This document shows, one piece after another, positions 30,280 to 39,197 of a DNA stretch of 48,791 bases. Source of the stretch: Aquisalimonas sp. (GTDB lineage Bacteria > Pseudomonadota > Gammaproteobacteria > Nitrococcales > Aquisalimonadaceae); NCBI GenBank assembly GCA_007126095.1, contig SLBZ01000002.1, forward strand, positions 1 to 48,791, written 5' to 3'. The notes under the pieces are model-generated. The model searched no databases. It was not told where the DNA came from and was given only the letters and a program-made list of their open reading frames with translations. A program made the position numbers and the translations under genes. The stretch's first letter is position 1, and each line of letters starts with the position of its first letter.

Positions 30280-31740
30280 GTGTCCGAAACGAGCAAGACC
30301 GTTGCCGAACTGGCAGCCGGCCTGAAGGCCGGCGAGTACTCCAGCGAAGAGCTGACCCGCGACCGCCTGGCGCGCATCCGCGGCGCTGGTGCCGAGCTCA
30401 ATGCCTTCGTCACCGTGACCGACGAGCAGGCGCTGGCCGCGGCCCGCGCCGCCGACCAGCGCCGCCAGGCCGGTGGCGCCGGACCGCTCACCGGCGTGCC
30501 CATGGCGCACAAGGACATCTTCTGCACGCGCGGTGTGCGCACCAGCTGCGGCTCGCGCATGCTGGACAACTTCGAGGCGCCTTACGACGCTCACGTGGTG
30601 GAGCGGTTCAACGACGCCGGGCTGGTCTGCCTGGGCAAGACCAACATGGATGAGTTCGCCATGGGGTCGTCCAACGAGACCAGTTTCTATGGCCCGGTGA
30701 AGAACCCCTGGGATACGGCTGCCGTGCCGGGTGGCTCGTCGGGCGGCTCCGCCGCTGCCGTGGCAGCGGGCCTGGTGCCGGCGGCCACCGGCACCGATAC
30801 CGGCGGCTCCATCCGGCAGCCGGCGGCCCTGTGCGGCATCACCGGCCTCAAACCCACCTACGGCCGCGTATCCCGCTACGGCATGATCGCCTTCGCCTCC
30901 AGCCTGGACCAGGGCGGGCCGATGGCGCGCACGGCCGAGGACTGCGCCCTGCTGCTGGAGGGCATGGCCGGCTTCGACGCGCGCGACTCCACCTCCGTGG
31001 AGAGTCCGGTGCCGCGATACAGCGAGGCGCTGAACGGCGATTTGACGGGGCTGAAGGTCGGGCTGCCGAAGGAGTACTTCGGTGAAGGCCTGGACGGCGA
31101 CGTGGCCCGCGTCATCGACGAAGCCATCGCCGAGTACCGCAAGCTGGGCGTGGAGTTCCGCGAGATCAGCCTGGCCAACACCGAGCTGGCCGTGCCGGCC
31201 TATTACGTGATCGCGCCGGCCGAGTGTTCCTCCAACCTCTCACGCTTCGACGGGGTGCGCTTCGGCTATCGCTGCGACGCCCCGCAGGACCTGGAAGACC
31301 TCTACAAGCGCTCCCGCGGGGAGGGCTTCGGCCCGGAGGTCAAGCGCCGCATCATGGTCGGCACCTACGCCCTGTCCGCGGGGTACTTCGATGCCTACTA
31401 CCTGAAGGCGCAGAAGATGCGCCGGCTGATCAAGGACGACTTCATGAGCGCCTTCGACGAGGTGGACCTGATTCTCGGGCCCACGTCGCCGACGGTGGCG
31501 TTCAACATCGGCGAGCGCGCCGACGATCCGGTGAAGATGTACCTGTCGGATATCTACACCATTGCCGTGAATCTGGCCGGGCTGCCGGGCATTTCGGTGC
31601 CCGCCGGTTTCAGCGCCGGGCGCCCCGTGGGGCTGCAGCTCATCGGCAATTACTTCGACGAGGGCCGGCTGCTGAATGCCGCCCACCGGTATCAGCAGGT
31701 CACCGACTGGCACACCCGCGCTCCCGAGGCGTTCGCGTAA
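30280..31740 (+). CDS. gatA: Asp/Glu-tRNA amidotransferase subunit A
   Basis: GatA is the amidase subunit that releases ammonia from glutamine for GatB. The 486-residue amidase-signature protein carries the catalytic triad context: Lys in [10 protein letters not shown], cis-Ser in [14 protein letters not shown] and the Ser nucleophile in [32 protein letters not shown] and [17 protein letters not shown] follow. The start is GTG at 30280 preceded by ACGGGG. gatB begins 15 bp downstream. The set forms amide-tRNA by transamidation; whether Gln, Asn or both are made this way depends on the tRNA synthetases encoded elsewhere. Confidence 0.98.
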   Translation: MSETSKTVAELAAGLKAGEYSSEELTRDRLARIRGAGAELNAFVTVTDEQALAAARAADQRRQAGGAGPLTGVPMAHKDIFCTRGVRTSCGSRMLDNFEAPYDAHVVERFNDAGLVCLGKTNMDEFAMGSSNETSFYGPVKNPWDTAAVPGGSSGGSAAAVAAGLVPAATGTDTGGSIRQPAALCGITGLKPTYGRVSRYGMIAFASSLDQGGPMARTAEDCALLLEGMAGFDARDSTSVESPVPRYSEALNGDLTGLKVGLPKEYFGEGLDGDVARVIDEAIAEYRKLGVEFREISLANTELAVPAYYVIAPAECSSNLSRFDGVRFGYRCDAPQDLEDLYKRSRGEGFGPEVKRRIMVGTYALSAGYFDAYYLKAQKMRRLIKDDFMSAFDEVDLILGPTSPTVAFNIGERADDPVKMYLSDIYTIAVNLAGLPGISVPAGFSAGRPVGLQLIGNYFDEGRLLNAAHRYQQVTDWHTRAPEAFA

Positions 31741-31755
31741 GAGGGTTTGACGACG

Positions 31756-33192
31756 ATGGAATGGGAAACGGTCATCGGGCTGGAGATCCACGCCCAGCTC
31801 GCCACCCGCAGCAAGATCTTCTCCGGTGCCTCCACCGCCTACGGTGCCGAGCCCAACACCCAGGCCTGCGCCGTGGACCTGGGGCTCCCCGGTGTGCTGC
31901 CGGTGCTGAACAAGGGCGCGGTGAAGATGGCGGTGAAGCTGGGGCTGGCCACCGGCTGCACCGTTGCGCCGCGCTCCGTGTTCGCGCGCAAGAACTACTT
32001 CTACCCCGATCTGCCCAAGGGCTACCAGATCAGCCAGTACGAGCTGCCGATCGTCCATGACGGCGAGCTCCACATCGAGCTCGAAGACGGCACCACCAAG
32101 CGTATCGGCGTCACCCGGGCGCACCTGGAGGAAGACGCCGGCAAGTCCCTGCACGAGGGCTTCGAGGGGGTGACCGGCATCGACCTGAACCGCGCCGGTA
32201 CGCCGCTGCTGGAGATCGTCTCCGAGCCGGATATCCGCTCGTCGGAAGAAGCTGTTGCCTACATGAAGAAGCTGCACTCGCTGGTGCGCTACCTCGGCAT
32301 CTGCGACGGCAACATGCAGGAAGGCTCGTTCCGGTGCGATGCCAACGTGTCCGTGCGACCCAGGGGCAGCACCGAGTTCGGTACCCGCGCCGAGATCAAG
32401 AACGTCAATTCCTTCCGCTTCGTGCAGCAGGCCATCGACCACGAGGTCGAGCGTCAGATCGACCTGATCGAGTCCGGCGGCGAAGTGGTGCAGGAGACGC
32501 GCCTCTTTGATGCGGTCAAGGGCGAGACGCGCTCCATGCGCACCAAGGAAGAGGCCAACGACTACCGCTACTTCCCGGACCCGGACCTGCTGCCGCTGGA
32601 GGTGGACGACGCCCTGGTGGACGAGGCCCGCAGCGAACTGCCGGAGCTGCCGGATGCCAAGAAGCAGCGGTTCGTCGAGCAGTACGGGTTGTCCGCCTAC
32701 GACGCCTCCGTGCTGACCGCCAGCCGGGAGTTGGCCGACTACTTCGAGGCCGTGGCCGATGCTGCTGGCGGCGAGGGCAAGCTGGCGGCGAACTGGGTCA
32801 TGGGCGAGCTGTCGGGTGCGCTGAACAAGGCCGGCCTGGACATCACTGAAAGCCCGGTGACACCGGCGATACTGGGCGGCATGCTCCAGCGCATCACCGA
32901 CGAAACCATCTCCGGCAAGATCGCCAAGCAGGTGTTCGAGGCCATGTGGAACGGCGAGGGCGATGCCGACACGGTCATCGAGGCCCACGGTCTCAAGCAG
33001 GTCACCGACACCGGCGCCATCGAGGCCATGATCGACGAAGTCATCGCCGCCAACCCGGATCAGGTGGCGCAGTACAAGGGGGGCAAGGACAAGCTGCTCG
33101 GCTTCTTCGTGGGCCAGGTGATGAAGGCCTCCAGGGGCAAGGCCAACCCCGGGCAGGTCAATGACCTGCTCAAGAAGAAGCTGGACGGCTGA
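31756..33192 (+). CDS. gatB: Asp/Glu-tRNA amidotransferase subunit B
   Basis: GatB binds the mischarged tRNA, activates Glu or Asp with ATP and receives ammonia from GatA. The 478-residue protein starts [20 protein letters not shown] and has [51 protein letters not shown] and [14 protein letters not shown]-terminal helical YqeY-like tail domain binds the tRNA elbow. An in-frame TTG at 31747 exists, but GAGGG at 31741-31745 is properly spaced only for ATG 31756. hslO follows 3 bp after the stop. Confidence 0.98.
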   Translation: MEWETVIGLEIHAQLATRSKIFSGASTAYGAEPNTQACAVDLGLPGVLPVLNKGAVKMAVKLGLATGCTVAPRSVFARKNYFYPDLPKGYQISQYELPIVHDGELHIELEDGTTKRIGVTRAHLEEDAGKSLHEGFEGVTGIDLNRAGTPLLEIVSEPDIRSSEEAVAYMKKLHSLVRYLGICDGNMQEGSFRCDANVSVRPRGSTEFGTRAEIKNVNSFRFVQQAIDHEVERQIDLIESGGEVVQETRLFDAVKGETRSMRTKEEANDYRYFPDPDLLPLEVDDALVDEARSELPELPDAKKQRFVEQYGLSAYDASVLTASRELADYFEAVADAAGGEGKLAANWVMGELSGALNKAGLDITESPVTPAILGGMLQRITDETISGKIAKQVFEAMWNGEGDADTVIEAHGLKQVTDTGAIEAMIDEVIAANPDQVAQYKGGKDKLLGFFVGQVMKASRGKANPGQVNDLLKKKLDG

Positions 33193-33195
33193 GGC

Positions 33196-34086
33196 ATGAG
33201 CGCCACTCCTGATCAGTTGCACCGGTTCGTGTTCGAGCACGCCAACGTGCGTGGCGAGCTCATCCACTTGGACCGCACCCTCCAGGACGTGCTCGCGCGG
33301 CGGCAGTATCCCGATGCGGTGACCCGCCTGCTGGGCGAGGCGCTGGCGGCGTCGGGACTGCTGTCGTCCATCCTCAAGTTCAGGGGGTCGCTGATCCTGC
33401 AGCTGCAGGGGCAGGGGGCGTTGCCCATGCTGGTGGCCAGCGCCACCCACGAGCAGGATCTGCGCGGGATCGCGCGTCTTGCGGAAAATGCGGAAGCCCC
33501 GGCCACCGGCACGCCGTTGAACGCCGTGTGCGAGCAGGGTTACCTGGCAATCACCATTGACCCGGACGATACCGATGACCGCTACCAGGGCATCGTGCCC
33601 CTGGAGACGGAGCGTCTGGGCGAGGCGGTGGAGAACTACTTCTCACAGTCGGAGCAGTTGCCCACCCGGGTCTGGCTCGCCTGTGACGGGAAGCAGGCCG
33701 CCGGCCTGCTGATGCAGCGCCTGCCGGGGGATGCCGGCGAGGACGCGGATGCGTGGAACCGCGCCGAGCACCTGGCCGCCACCATCACCGAGCAGGAGTT
33801 GCTGGAACTGGGGCCGCGGGAGATCATCGGTCGGTTGTTCCACGAGGAGGACATCCGCTTGTTCGAGCCGGGCCGGGTGCGCTTCAACTGCCACTGCTCA
33901 AGGGAGCGGCTGGCGGGCGTGCTCCAGGGCTTCGGCTACGACGAGGCGCGGAGCATCATTGCCGAGCAGGGGGAGATCGAGGCCAGCTGCGAATTCTGCG
34001 GCCACACCTACCGCTTTGATTCGGTGGACGTGGAGCAGTTGTTCAGTGATGGCGGCATCGCACCGCCCGACGCCACCCAGCACTGA
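33196..34086 (+). CDS. hslO: redox-regulated chaperonin Hsp33
   Basis: Hsp33 is a holdase activated by oxidative unfolding. The 296-residue protein has the N-terminal core (RFVFEHANVRGELIHLD, LKFRGSLILQLQGQGALPML) and a C-terminal redox switch with four zinc cysteines in the pattern CxC (FNCHCSRERL) and CxxC (ASCEFCGHTYRFD). Length is normal (E. coli 292). It starts 3 bp after gatB, so it probably shares that transcript. The stop lies 4 bp before the convergent moeB stop. Confidence 0.97.
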   Translation: MSATPDQLHRFVFEHANVRGELIHLDRTLQDVLARRQYPDAVTRLLGEALAASGLLSSILKFRGSLILQLQGQGALPMLVASATHEQDLRGIARLAENAEAPATGTPLNAVCEQGYLAITIDPDDTDDRYQGIVPLETERLGEAVENYFSQSEQLPTRVWLACDGKQAAGLLMQRLPGDAGEDADAWNRAEHLAATITEQELLELGPREIIGRLFHEEDIRLFEPGRVRFNCHCSRERLAGVLQGFGYDEARSIIAEQGEIEASCEFCGHTYRFDSVDVEQLFSDGGIAPPDATQH

Positions 34087-34090
34087 GCGA

Positions 34091-34843
34091 TCATCCCCGT
34101 CTGCCGCATACCTGGCACGCGGGGTCCCGTTCCACCGTGAAACTCCGCCACTCGCCGGTGCGCGCGTCCCAGAGCGTGAACCGGCCCGTGGCCGGTGTGC
34201 CGAAGCCGGTGATCAACCGGATCGCCTCGGTGGCCTGCAGACTGCCGATGACACCGACCACCGGCCCGAGCACACCCGTCTCGCTACAGGTCTCCTGGGG
34301 CGTGTCGGCGTCCGGCGGGAACAGGCAGGCGTAGCATGGCCCGTCCTCCAGATCCGGCCGGAAGACCCCCAGTTGGCCTTCGAGCCGGATCGCGGCGCCG
34401 GAGACCAGCGGCGTGCCCGTCGCCACGCAGGCGGCATTGACCGCGAAGCGGGTCTCGAAGTTGTCGGTCCCGTCGAGCACCACGTCCGCGGCTGCAACCG
34501 CCTCGTGCAGCCGGTCCCCGTCCAGGCGTTCCTGGATGAGTTCGATCCGCGGTGCAGGGTTGAGCGCGTGCAGCCGGTCCCGTGCCGACTCCGCCTTCGG
34601 ACGGTCGAGATCCGGTGTGCCGTGGAGAATCTGCCGCTGCAGGTTGGTGAGGTCCACCTGGTCGTCGTCCGCGAGGACGAGGGTGCCGACACCGCTGGCG
34701 GCCAGGTACAGCGCCGCGGGGGAGCCCAGACCGCCCAGGCCGACGATGAGGATTCTGGCCCGGGACAGGGCCTCCTGGCCCGCCATGTCCACGTCGGGCA
34801 GCATGATCTGGCGGCTGTAGCGCAACAGGTCCGCATCATCCAT
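34091..34843 (-). CDS. moeB: molybdopterin-synthase adenylyltransferase MoeB (ThiF/HesA family)
   Basis: MoeB adenylates the C-terminal Gly of MoaD for sulfur transfer in molybdopterin synthesis. The 250-residue protein starts DDADLLRYSRQIMLP and has the nucleotide-binding GLGGLGSPAALYLAA, DDDQVDLTNLQRQILH, the Arg-rich adenylation region and two zinc CxxC pairs (CYACLFP; CQVCGRRG). ATG 34843 is chosen because GGGGAG lies 8 nt upstream; another ATG at 34849 is too close to that site. The gene starts 8 bp inside the end of prmC. A ThiF or HesA role cannot be excluded from sequence alone; the prmC-moeB order favours MoeB. Confidence 0.9.
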   Translation of the reverse strand: MDDADLLRYSRQIMLPDVDMAGQEALSRARILIVGLGGLGSPAALYLAASGVGTLVLADDDQVDLTNLQRQILHGTPDLDRPKAESARDRLHALNPAPRIELIQERLDGDRLHEAVAAADVVLDGTDNFETRFAVNAACVATGTPLVSGAAIRLEGQLGVFRPDLEDGPCYACLFPPDADTPQETCSETGVLGPVVGVIGSLQATEAIRLITGFGTPATGRFTLWDARTGEWRSFTVERDPACQVCGRRG

Positions 34844-35675
34844 CGGCATCACTCCCCTGCAGGCAACCCCGGGTGAACCGGTCGCGGCCGTGCTGGTCGC
34901 GAAGGGTGTCAACCGCGCTGAAGCCGGCTTCCGTGAGCAGCGCGCGGGTGCCCTGACCCTGGCGGTGGCCGTGTTCGAGCAGCAGCCAGCCGCCGGGAAT
35001 CAGGTAGGTCGGGGCTGCTGCTGCGATCCGCCGGATTGCATCCAGCCCGTCAGGCCCGGCGAGCAAGGCGCCGGCCGGTTCGTGGGCGGCCACGGCCGCA
35101 TCCAGCTCCGGATCACCCACCGCCACGTAGGGTGGATTGCTGACAATGAGATCAAAGCGGCGTCCACCCAGCGGCGCAAACCACTCGCCCTGGTGCCAGT
35201 CCACGTGCAGCCCCAGCCGGTCGGCGTTCGCCCGAGCGACGGCCAGTGCGTCGGTGCTGGCGTCCACCGCCGTGACCGTCCAGGCTGGCCGTTCCGACGC
35301 CAGTGACAGCGCGATGGCCCCACTGCCGGTACCCAGGTCGACGACGCTGACGGGCGTTCCGGCTGGCGCCAGAGCAAGGGTGTGCTCCACCAGCTCCTCG
35401 GTCTCCGGGCGCGGGATCAGCACCCGTTCGTCGACCGTGAGCTCCAGGGCGCGGAACGGCTGTGTTCCGATCAGGTAGGCCAGCGGGATGCCGCTGCGTC
35501 GCTTTGCCACCAGGCCGCGAAAGGCGGTGGCCGTGGCCGCGTCCAGCGGTTCCTCGGCGGCGCCCCGGAGCTGCGCACCGGATACGCCCGTGACGTGCAT
35601 CAGCAGCCAGTCGGCTTCGCGGCCGTCAAGGTGCTGGCGCGCATCCCGGAGCAGGCTTGCCGGCGTGGCGCTCAC
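34836..35675 (-). CDS. prmC: peptide chain release factor N5-glutamine methyltransferase PrmC
   Basis: PrmC methylates the Gln of the GGQ motif in RF1 and RF2, raising termination efficiency. The 279-residue protein has an N-terminal helical domain, RPETEELVEHTL, the SAM motif VVDLGTGSGAIALSLA, the acidic VTAVDAST and the catalytic NPPY in IVSNPPYVAVGDPELD. It usually follows prfA directly; here prfA lies about 6 kb away, beyond a block of genes on the other strand. It overlaps moeB by 8 bp. Confidence 0.97.
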   Translation of the reverse strand: MSATPASLLRDARQHLDGREADWLLMHVTGVSGAQLRGAAEEPLDAATATAFRGLVAKRRSGIPLAYLIGTQPFRALELTVDERVLIPRPETEELVEHTLALAPAGTPVSVVDLGTGSGAIALSLASERPAWTVTAVDASTDALAVARANADRLGLHVDWHQGEWFAPLGGRRFDLIVSNPPYVAVGDPELDAAVAAHEPAGALLAGPDGLDAIRRIAAAAPTYLIPGGWLLLEHGHRQGQGTRALLTEAGFSAVDTLRDQHGRDRFTRGCLQGSDADG

Positions 35676-35678
35676 CGG

Positions 35679-35945
35679 TCAGATCCAGCCGAGCCCGCGC
35701 GCGGTCAGGGCCCGCTCCTCCAGCAGCACGGGGATGTCATCCTCCACCAAGTAGATGCGTTCGCCGTTTTCGGTGATCAGCGCCTCGGTGACCGGGCCGG
35801 TCACGGCCGTGCCGTCCTGATACTGTGCGCGGCCCTCCTCGACGGCGGCGTTCAGCGCTTCGAGTCGGTCCCGGGAGAGCGGTTCCAGCGGAATCTTGGT
35901 GACCGGACAGCAGAGAATGTCCAGCAGTTTGCGGTCGACGGCCAT
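35679..35945 (-). CDS. Trm112-family / YcaR-like small protein (UPF0434-like)
   Basis: The 88-residue protein starts MAVDRKLLDILCCPVTK and ends with GERIYLVEDDIPVLLEE, the conserved ends of the Trm112/YcaR (UPF0434) family. YcaR proteins are about 60 residues; here the middle is about 25 residues longer (LEALNAAVEEGRAQYQDG). Only the N-terminal CC remains; the second Cys pair of zinc-binding Trm112 forms is absent. YcaR normally sits near kdsB and lpxK; here it lies 3 bp upstream of prmC, a methyltransferase. Since Trm112 in archaea and eukaryotes activates methyltransferases including the release-factor enzyme, the pairing is suggestive but unproven. Confidence 0.85.
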   Translation of the reverse strand: MAVDRKLLDILCCPVTKIPLEPLSRDRLEALNAAVEEGRAQYQDGTAVTGPVTEALITENGERIYLVEDDIPVLLEERALTARGLGWI

Positions 35946-36144
35946 GGTCTTGCCTCGCAGCAGTCAGCGTATGTCGGATATCCCGTTGCCGCCGGCGCGG
36001 TGCCGGCGTGACGCCGTTCATGATAGCGCGCCGGCCGGCCGCAACACGAGCGCGGGCTGCTTCGTGGCGGCGCATTGCGGCGCCGTGGCTCAAGAATCCG
36101 CGCGCGGTGCCGTTCAACTGGGTAACGAAACTGGGAGCCGGGTC

Positions 36145-37326
36145 ATGGATCTGTCCGCATTTCGCCCCGTGGAACGGGAGTCGAGCTACGATGTCTGCGC
36201 GTTCTGCCGCCGTGGCGCCGAGCAGGTGGATGAGCTGGTGGCGGGCCACGATGCCGCGATGTGCGGCGACTGCGCCGCGGTGCTGCACGACGAAGTACGG
36301 GAGCAGCGGCAGGCGTGGCTGCGGGACCGGATCCGAAGCCTGCCCGCGCCGGCCCGGATCCACGGCTGGCTCGACGAGCGCGTGGTGGGCCAGGAGCAGG
36401 CCAAGCGCGTGCTGGCGGTGCAGGTCCACAATCATTACAAGCGCCTGGCCCTGCGCGGCATGCACGACACCGGCGTGATGCCCGGCAAGGCCAACGTGCT
36501 GCTGACCGGGCCCACGGGTAGCGGCAAGACCCACCTGCTGCGGACCCTGGCGCATTGCCTGGACGTGCCGTTTGCGGTTGTGGATGCCACGACCCTGACG
36601 CCCGCGGGACACGTGGGGGAGGGGGTGGAGAGCATCGCACAGGCGCTGCTGCGCGACTGTGACTGGGATCCGGCCTGTGCCGCCCGCGGGATCGTCTACA
36701 TCGACGAGATCGACAAGCTCGGTGGTGCGGACGCGGACGGTAACGGCGTGGCCGTACAGCAGGCGTTGCTGCAGTTGCTGGAGGGGCGGCGGCTGCCGGT
36801 AACGGGGCCCCGCGGCGGGCGCCTGAGCATGCATACCCGGGATGTGCTGTTCGTGGCGGGCGGCGCGTTCACGCAAGCGGTGGATACCGCCTCGCCGGGG
36901 CCGGGGTTCGTCAGACCGGCGGTCGCCGGTACCGGTGACGATCCGGCGTGCTGGCTGCTGCAACAGGGGCTGATTCCGGAGCTGGTAGGCCGCTTTCCCG
37001 TCCATGCTGCACTGGACGCGGTGGACGTCCGCGCCATGCGACGGTTGCTCGTGGAGCCGCCGGACGCCCCACTTCGCCAGATGGCGGCGCTGGTGGCCGA
37101 CGAAGGCAGCGAGCTGCAGGTGACCCCGGGAGCGCTGGAGCAGCTGGCGTGCAACGCCGTTGCGCGGGACACGGGGGCGCGCGGGCTGCGCGGCGAGGTG
37201 GAGCGGGTGATGCTGGACGTGCTGTTCGAGCTGCCGGCGCGGGCGGATGTGGAGCGGGTGGTCGTGGATGCGGTGGATGGCGACGTCCGCGCCGTGTTCC
37301 AGGCCGTTCAACGGGCGGCATGTTGA
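36145..37326 (+). CDS. divergent ClpX-like AAA+ ATPase (stand-alone paralogue)
   Basis: The 393-residue protein has the full ClpX plan. There is an N-terminal four-Cys zinc domain (C18, C21, C40, C43), then VVGQEQAKRVLAVQVHNHYK, Walker A GPTGSGKT (122-129), Walker B IVYIDEIDK (183-191), the arginine finger region GLIPELVGRFP (R283) and sensor-2 GARGLR (344-349). Key functional loops differ from E. coli ClpX: pore loop GYVG is GHVG (155-158), the RKH loop is replaced by RLSMH (226-230), the IGF ClpP-docking tripeptide reads PGF (253-255), and the segment between Walker B and VQQALL is shortened. It is not next to clpP or lon. ATG 36145 has GGGAG 7 nt upstream. It is best described as an orphan ClpX paralogue with an intact ATPase core; substrates and protease partnership are unknown. 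Confidence 0.9.
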   Translation: MDLSAFRPVERESSYDVCAFCRRGAEQVDELVAGHDAAMCGDCAAVLHDEVREQRQAWLRDRIRSLPAPARIHGWLDERVVGQEQAKRVLAVQVHNHYKRLALRGMHDTGVMPGKANVLLTGPTGSGKTHLLRTLAHCLDVPFAVVDATTLTPAGHVGEGVESIAQALLRDCDWDPACAARGIVYIDEIDKLGGADADGNGVAVQQALLQLLEGRRLPVTGPRGGRLSMHTRDVLFVAGGAFTQAVDTASPGPGFVRPAVAGTGDDPACWLLQQGLIPELVGRFPVHAALDAVDVRAMRRLLVEPPDAPLRQMAALVADEGSELQVTPGALEQLACNAVARDTGARGLRGEVERVMLDVLFELPARADVERVVVDAVDGDVRAVFQAVQRAAC

Positions 37327-37415
37327 TCATTAGTAGTCCCGATACGTAGCCAATCCCGTCGCGGCTCGCTACCATACCGGGTTCCGTAACGCCTTTGGAA
37401 TTCAGGTGAACCCCT

Positions 37416-38504
37416 ATGGTCGATCCAGTTGCCGTCAATGGCTCCGTCGACGACGTCAACGTCGTCTCTCAGGAGCTCCTGCCCACCCCGGAAGAGGTGC
37501 ACCGTCACCTGCCCCTGACCGAAACCGCACGGGATACGGTCGTGGTCGGGCGCAAGTGCGTGGAGGAGATCCTCGATCGCAAGGACCCGCGCATCTTCAT
37601 GGTGATCGGGCCATGCTCCATCCATGACGTCGAGGCTGCGCGGGACTACGCCCGTCGCCTGAAAGCTCTCGCCGACGAGGTCAAGGACTCCATCTTCATC
37701 GTCATGCGGGTCTATTTCGAGAAGCCGCGCACCACCGTTGGCTGGAAGGGGTTCATCAACGATCCGCACATGGATGACTCCTTCCGCATCGACGAGGGCC
37801 TGCACAACGCCCGCGAGCTGCTGCTGGAGTTCGCCGAAATGGGGCTGCCGACCGCCACCGAAGCGCTGGATCCGATCACTCCGCAGTACATCTCGGACCT
37901 GATCACCTGGACCGCCATCGGCGCGCGCACCACCGAGTCCCAGACTCACCGGGAGATGGCCAGCGGCCTGTCGACGCCGGTCGGGTTCAAGAACGGTACC
38001 GACGGCAACCTCACCACGGCCATCAACGCCCTGCATTCGGTTGCGAATCCGCACAGCTTCCTGGGGATCAACTACCAGGGGCAGTGCTCCATCGTACGCA
38101 CGCGGGGTAACCGGTACGGCCATCTGGTGCTGCGTGGCGGTGGCGGCAAGCCCAATTACGACTCCGTGAGCGTCGCTCTGTGCGAGAAGGAGCTGGCGGA
38201 TGCCGGGCTGCCTCAGAATATTGTCGTGGACTGCAGCCATGCCAACAGTAACAAGGATCCGGCGTTGCAGACGCTGGTGCTGGATAATCTCGTGAATCAG
38301 ATCACGGAAGGGAACCGGTCCTTGGTTGGCATGATGGTGGAGAGCAATATCAACTGGGGGAACCAGAAGCTCACCGATGATGTCTCCGACCTGCAGTACG
38401 GGGTTTCCATCACCGATGCATGCATCGACTGGGAAACCACCGAGCAGGCGGTGCGCGACATGGCGGAGCGGCTGCAGAGCGTCCTGTCGGAGCGCACTGG
38501 GTGA
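37416..38504 (+). CDS. aroF: 3-deoxy-7-phosphoheptulonate (DAHP) synthase, class I
   Basis: DAHP synthase condenses phosphoenolpyruvate and erythrose-4-phosphate, the entry to the shikimate pathway. The 362-residue protein is the AroFGH type: IFMVIGPCSIHDVEAARDYA, MRVYFEKPRTTVGWKGFIND, ATEALDPITPQYISDLITW, IGARTTESQTHREMASGLS, GFKNGTDGN, VRTRGNRYGHLVLRGG and the metal-binding VVDCSHANSNKDP. Feedback specificity (Phe, Tyr or Trp) cannot be read with confidence, so the symbol is generic. A weak TAGCCA-N17-TACCAT promoter candidate lies at 37347-37375; no TyrR-type TGTAAA-N6-TTTACA box is visible. Erythrose-4-phosphate could come from tal, also in this window. Confidence 0.95.
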   Translation: MVDPVAVNGSVDDVNVVSQELLPTPEEVHRHLPLTETARDTVVVGRKCVEEILDRKDPRIFMVIGPCSIHDVEAARDYARRLKALADEVKDSIFIVMRVYFEKPRTTVGWKGFINDPHMDDSFRIDEGLHNARELLLEFAEMGLPTATEALDPITPQYISDLITWTAIGARTTESQTHREMASGLSTPVGFKNGTDGNLTTAINALHSVANPHSFLGINYQGQCSIVRTRGNRYGHLVLRGGGGKPNYDSVSVALCEKELADAGLPQNIVVDCSHANSNKDPALQTLVLDNLVNQITEGNRSLVGMMVESNINWGNQKLTDDVSDLQYGVSITDACIDWETTEQAVRDMAERLQSVLSERTG

Positions 38505-38515
38505 GTCAACGGGTT

Positions 38516-38544
38516 TTGCGCCGCTCCAGCCACGCTGATATAAA
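38516..38544 (+). promoter_or_regulatory. promoter for dksA
   Basis: TTGCGC (38516-38521) and TATAAA (38539-38544, 5 of 6 matches) are exactly 17 bases apart, immediately after the aroF stop. The predicted start near 38551 gives a leader of about 145 nt that holds two perfect hairpins. Confidence 0.55.
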
Positions 38545-38568
38545 GACAGCAAGGCCGGATGGCGCGAG

Positions 38569-38587
38569 CGGCCGACAACGTCGGCCG
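38569..38587 (+). other. hairpin 1 in the dksA leader
   Basis: CGGCCGAC-AAC-GTCGGCCG forms a perfect 8-bp GC-rich stem with a 3-nt loop, about 20 nt after the predicted transcript start. No T-run follows, so it is unlikely to be a simple terminator of aroF. It may stabilise or regulate the dksA leader. Confidence 0.55.
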
Positions 38588-38657
38588 GAGATGATGATGG
38601 GGTGCGTGAGCGTGCAGCCCCGACTCCCGATGCCCTGGCAGGGATGAATAGGTCGGG

Positions 38658-38675
38658 ATGCCCCGGGAGGGGCAT
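38658..38675 (+). other. hairpin 2 in the dksA leader
   Basis: ATGCCCC-GGGA-GGGGCAT is a perfect 7-bp stem with a 4-nt loop, ending 7 nt before the GGAGG ribosome site of dksA (38683-38687). Its ATG is in frame with dksA, but the paired structure and the better site at 38697 argue that it is leader. It could affect ribosome access. Confidence 0.5.
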
Positions 38676-38696
38676 GAACGATGGAGGAAGTCAGTG

Positions 38697-39128
38697 ATGA
38701 ACGACAAGAACAGAATGCCGGTTGAAGACTTTGCGCCGTACCAGGCGAAGGACGGCGAAGAGTACATGAGCACCGAGCAGCTGGAGCACTTCCGGCAGCT
38801 GCTGATGGCGTGGAAGCGGCAGCTCCAGGAAGAGGTAGAGCGCACCGTGCACCACATGCGTGACGACGCCACCAACTATGCCGATCCGGCGGACCGCGCA
38901 ACCCAGGAAGAGGAGTTCGCGCTGGAGCTTCGCACCCGCGATCGGGAGCGGAAACTCATCCGCAAGATCGACCAGACGCTGGAAGCGATCCGCAAGGATG
39001 ACTACGGCTTCTGCGAGCAGTGCGGAGTGGAGATCGGGCTGCGCCGACTCGAGGCGCGCCCCACGGCCACGCTGTGTATCGACTGCAAGACCCTGGAAGA
39101 GATCCGGGAGAAGCAGCGCGTCGCCTGA
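38697..39128 (+). CDS. dksA: RNA polymerase-binding transcription factor DksA
   Basis: DksA binds the RNA polymerase secondary channel and, with ppGpp, reshapes transcription in the stringent response. The 143-residue protein has the coiled coil with the [20 protein letters not shown] tip (Asp-x-x-Asp-Arg-Ala) and a C-terminal zinc finger with all four cysteines (YGFCEQCG and [11 protein letters not shown]). It is therefore the zinc-containing DksA1 type rather than a Cys-poor DksA2. ATG 38697 is preceded by GGAGGAAG (38683-38690). It has its own promoter and a strong terminator at 39155-39188. It lies just upstream of the zinc transporter operon. Confidence 0.97.
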   Translation: MNDKNRMPVEDFAPYQAKDGEEYMSTEQLEHFRQLLMAWKRQLQEEVERTVHHMRDDATNYADPADRATQEEEFALELRTRDRERKLIRKIDQTLEAIRKDDYGFCEQCGVEIGLRRLEARPTATLCIDCKTLEEIREKQRVA

Positions 39129-39154
39129 CTGGGTGCTGCTGCGGTCGGTTTTCG

Positions 39155-39188
39155 CGGGTCGTCACGTGTGTGGCGGCCCGTTTGCGTT
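39155..39188 (+). terminator. intrinsic-type terminator of dksA
   Basis: CGGGTCGTCAC pairs with GTGGCGGCCCG (11 bp, two G-U pairs) around a GTGT loop, 27 nt after the dksA stop. It is followed by TTTGCGTT, a short T-rich tract. It separates dksA from the zinc operon promoter. Confidence 0.6.
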
Positions 39189-39197
39189 GCGGGTGAA

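Noticed and set aside
31240..33450. 736-codon open frame antisense to gatA-gatB-hslO
   Set aside because: It spans three conserved genes on the other strand; the translation is a shadow of their codon usage without family motifs or a ribosome site.
35737..37311. 524-codon open frame antisense to the ClpX-like gene
   Set aside because: The plus-strand frame has all AAA+ motifs; the minus frame is a compositional shadow.
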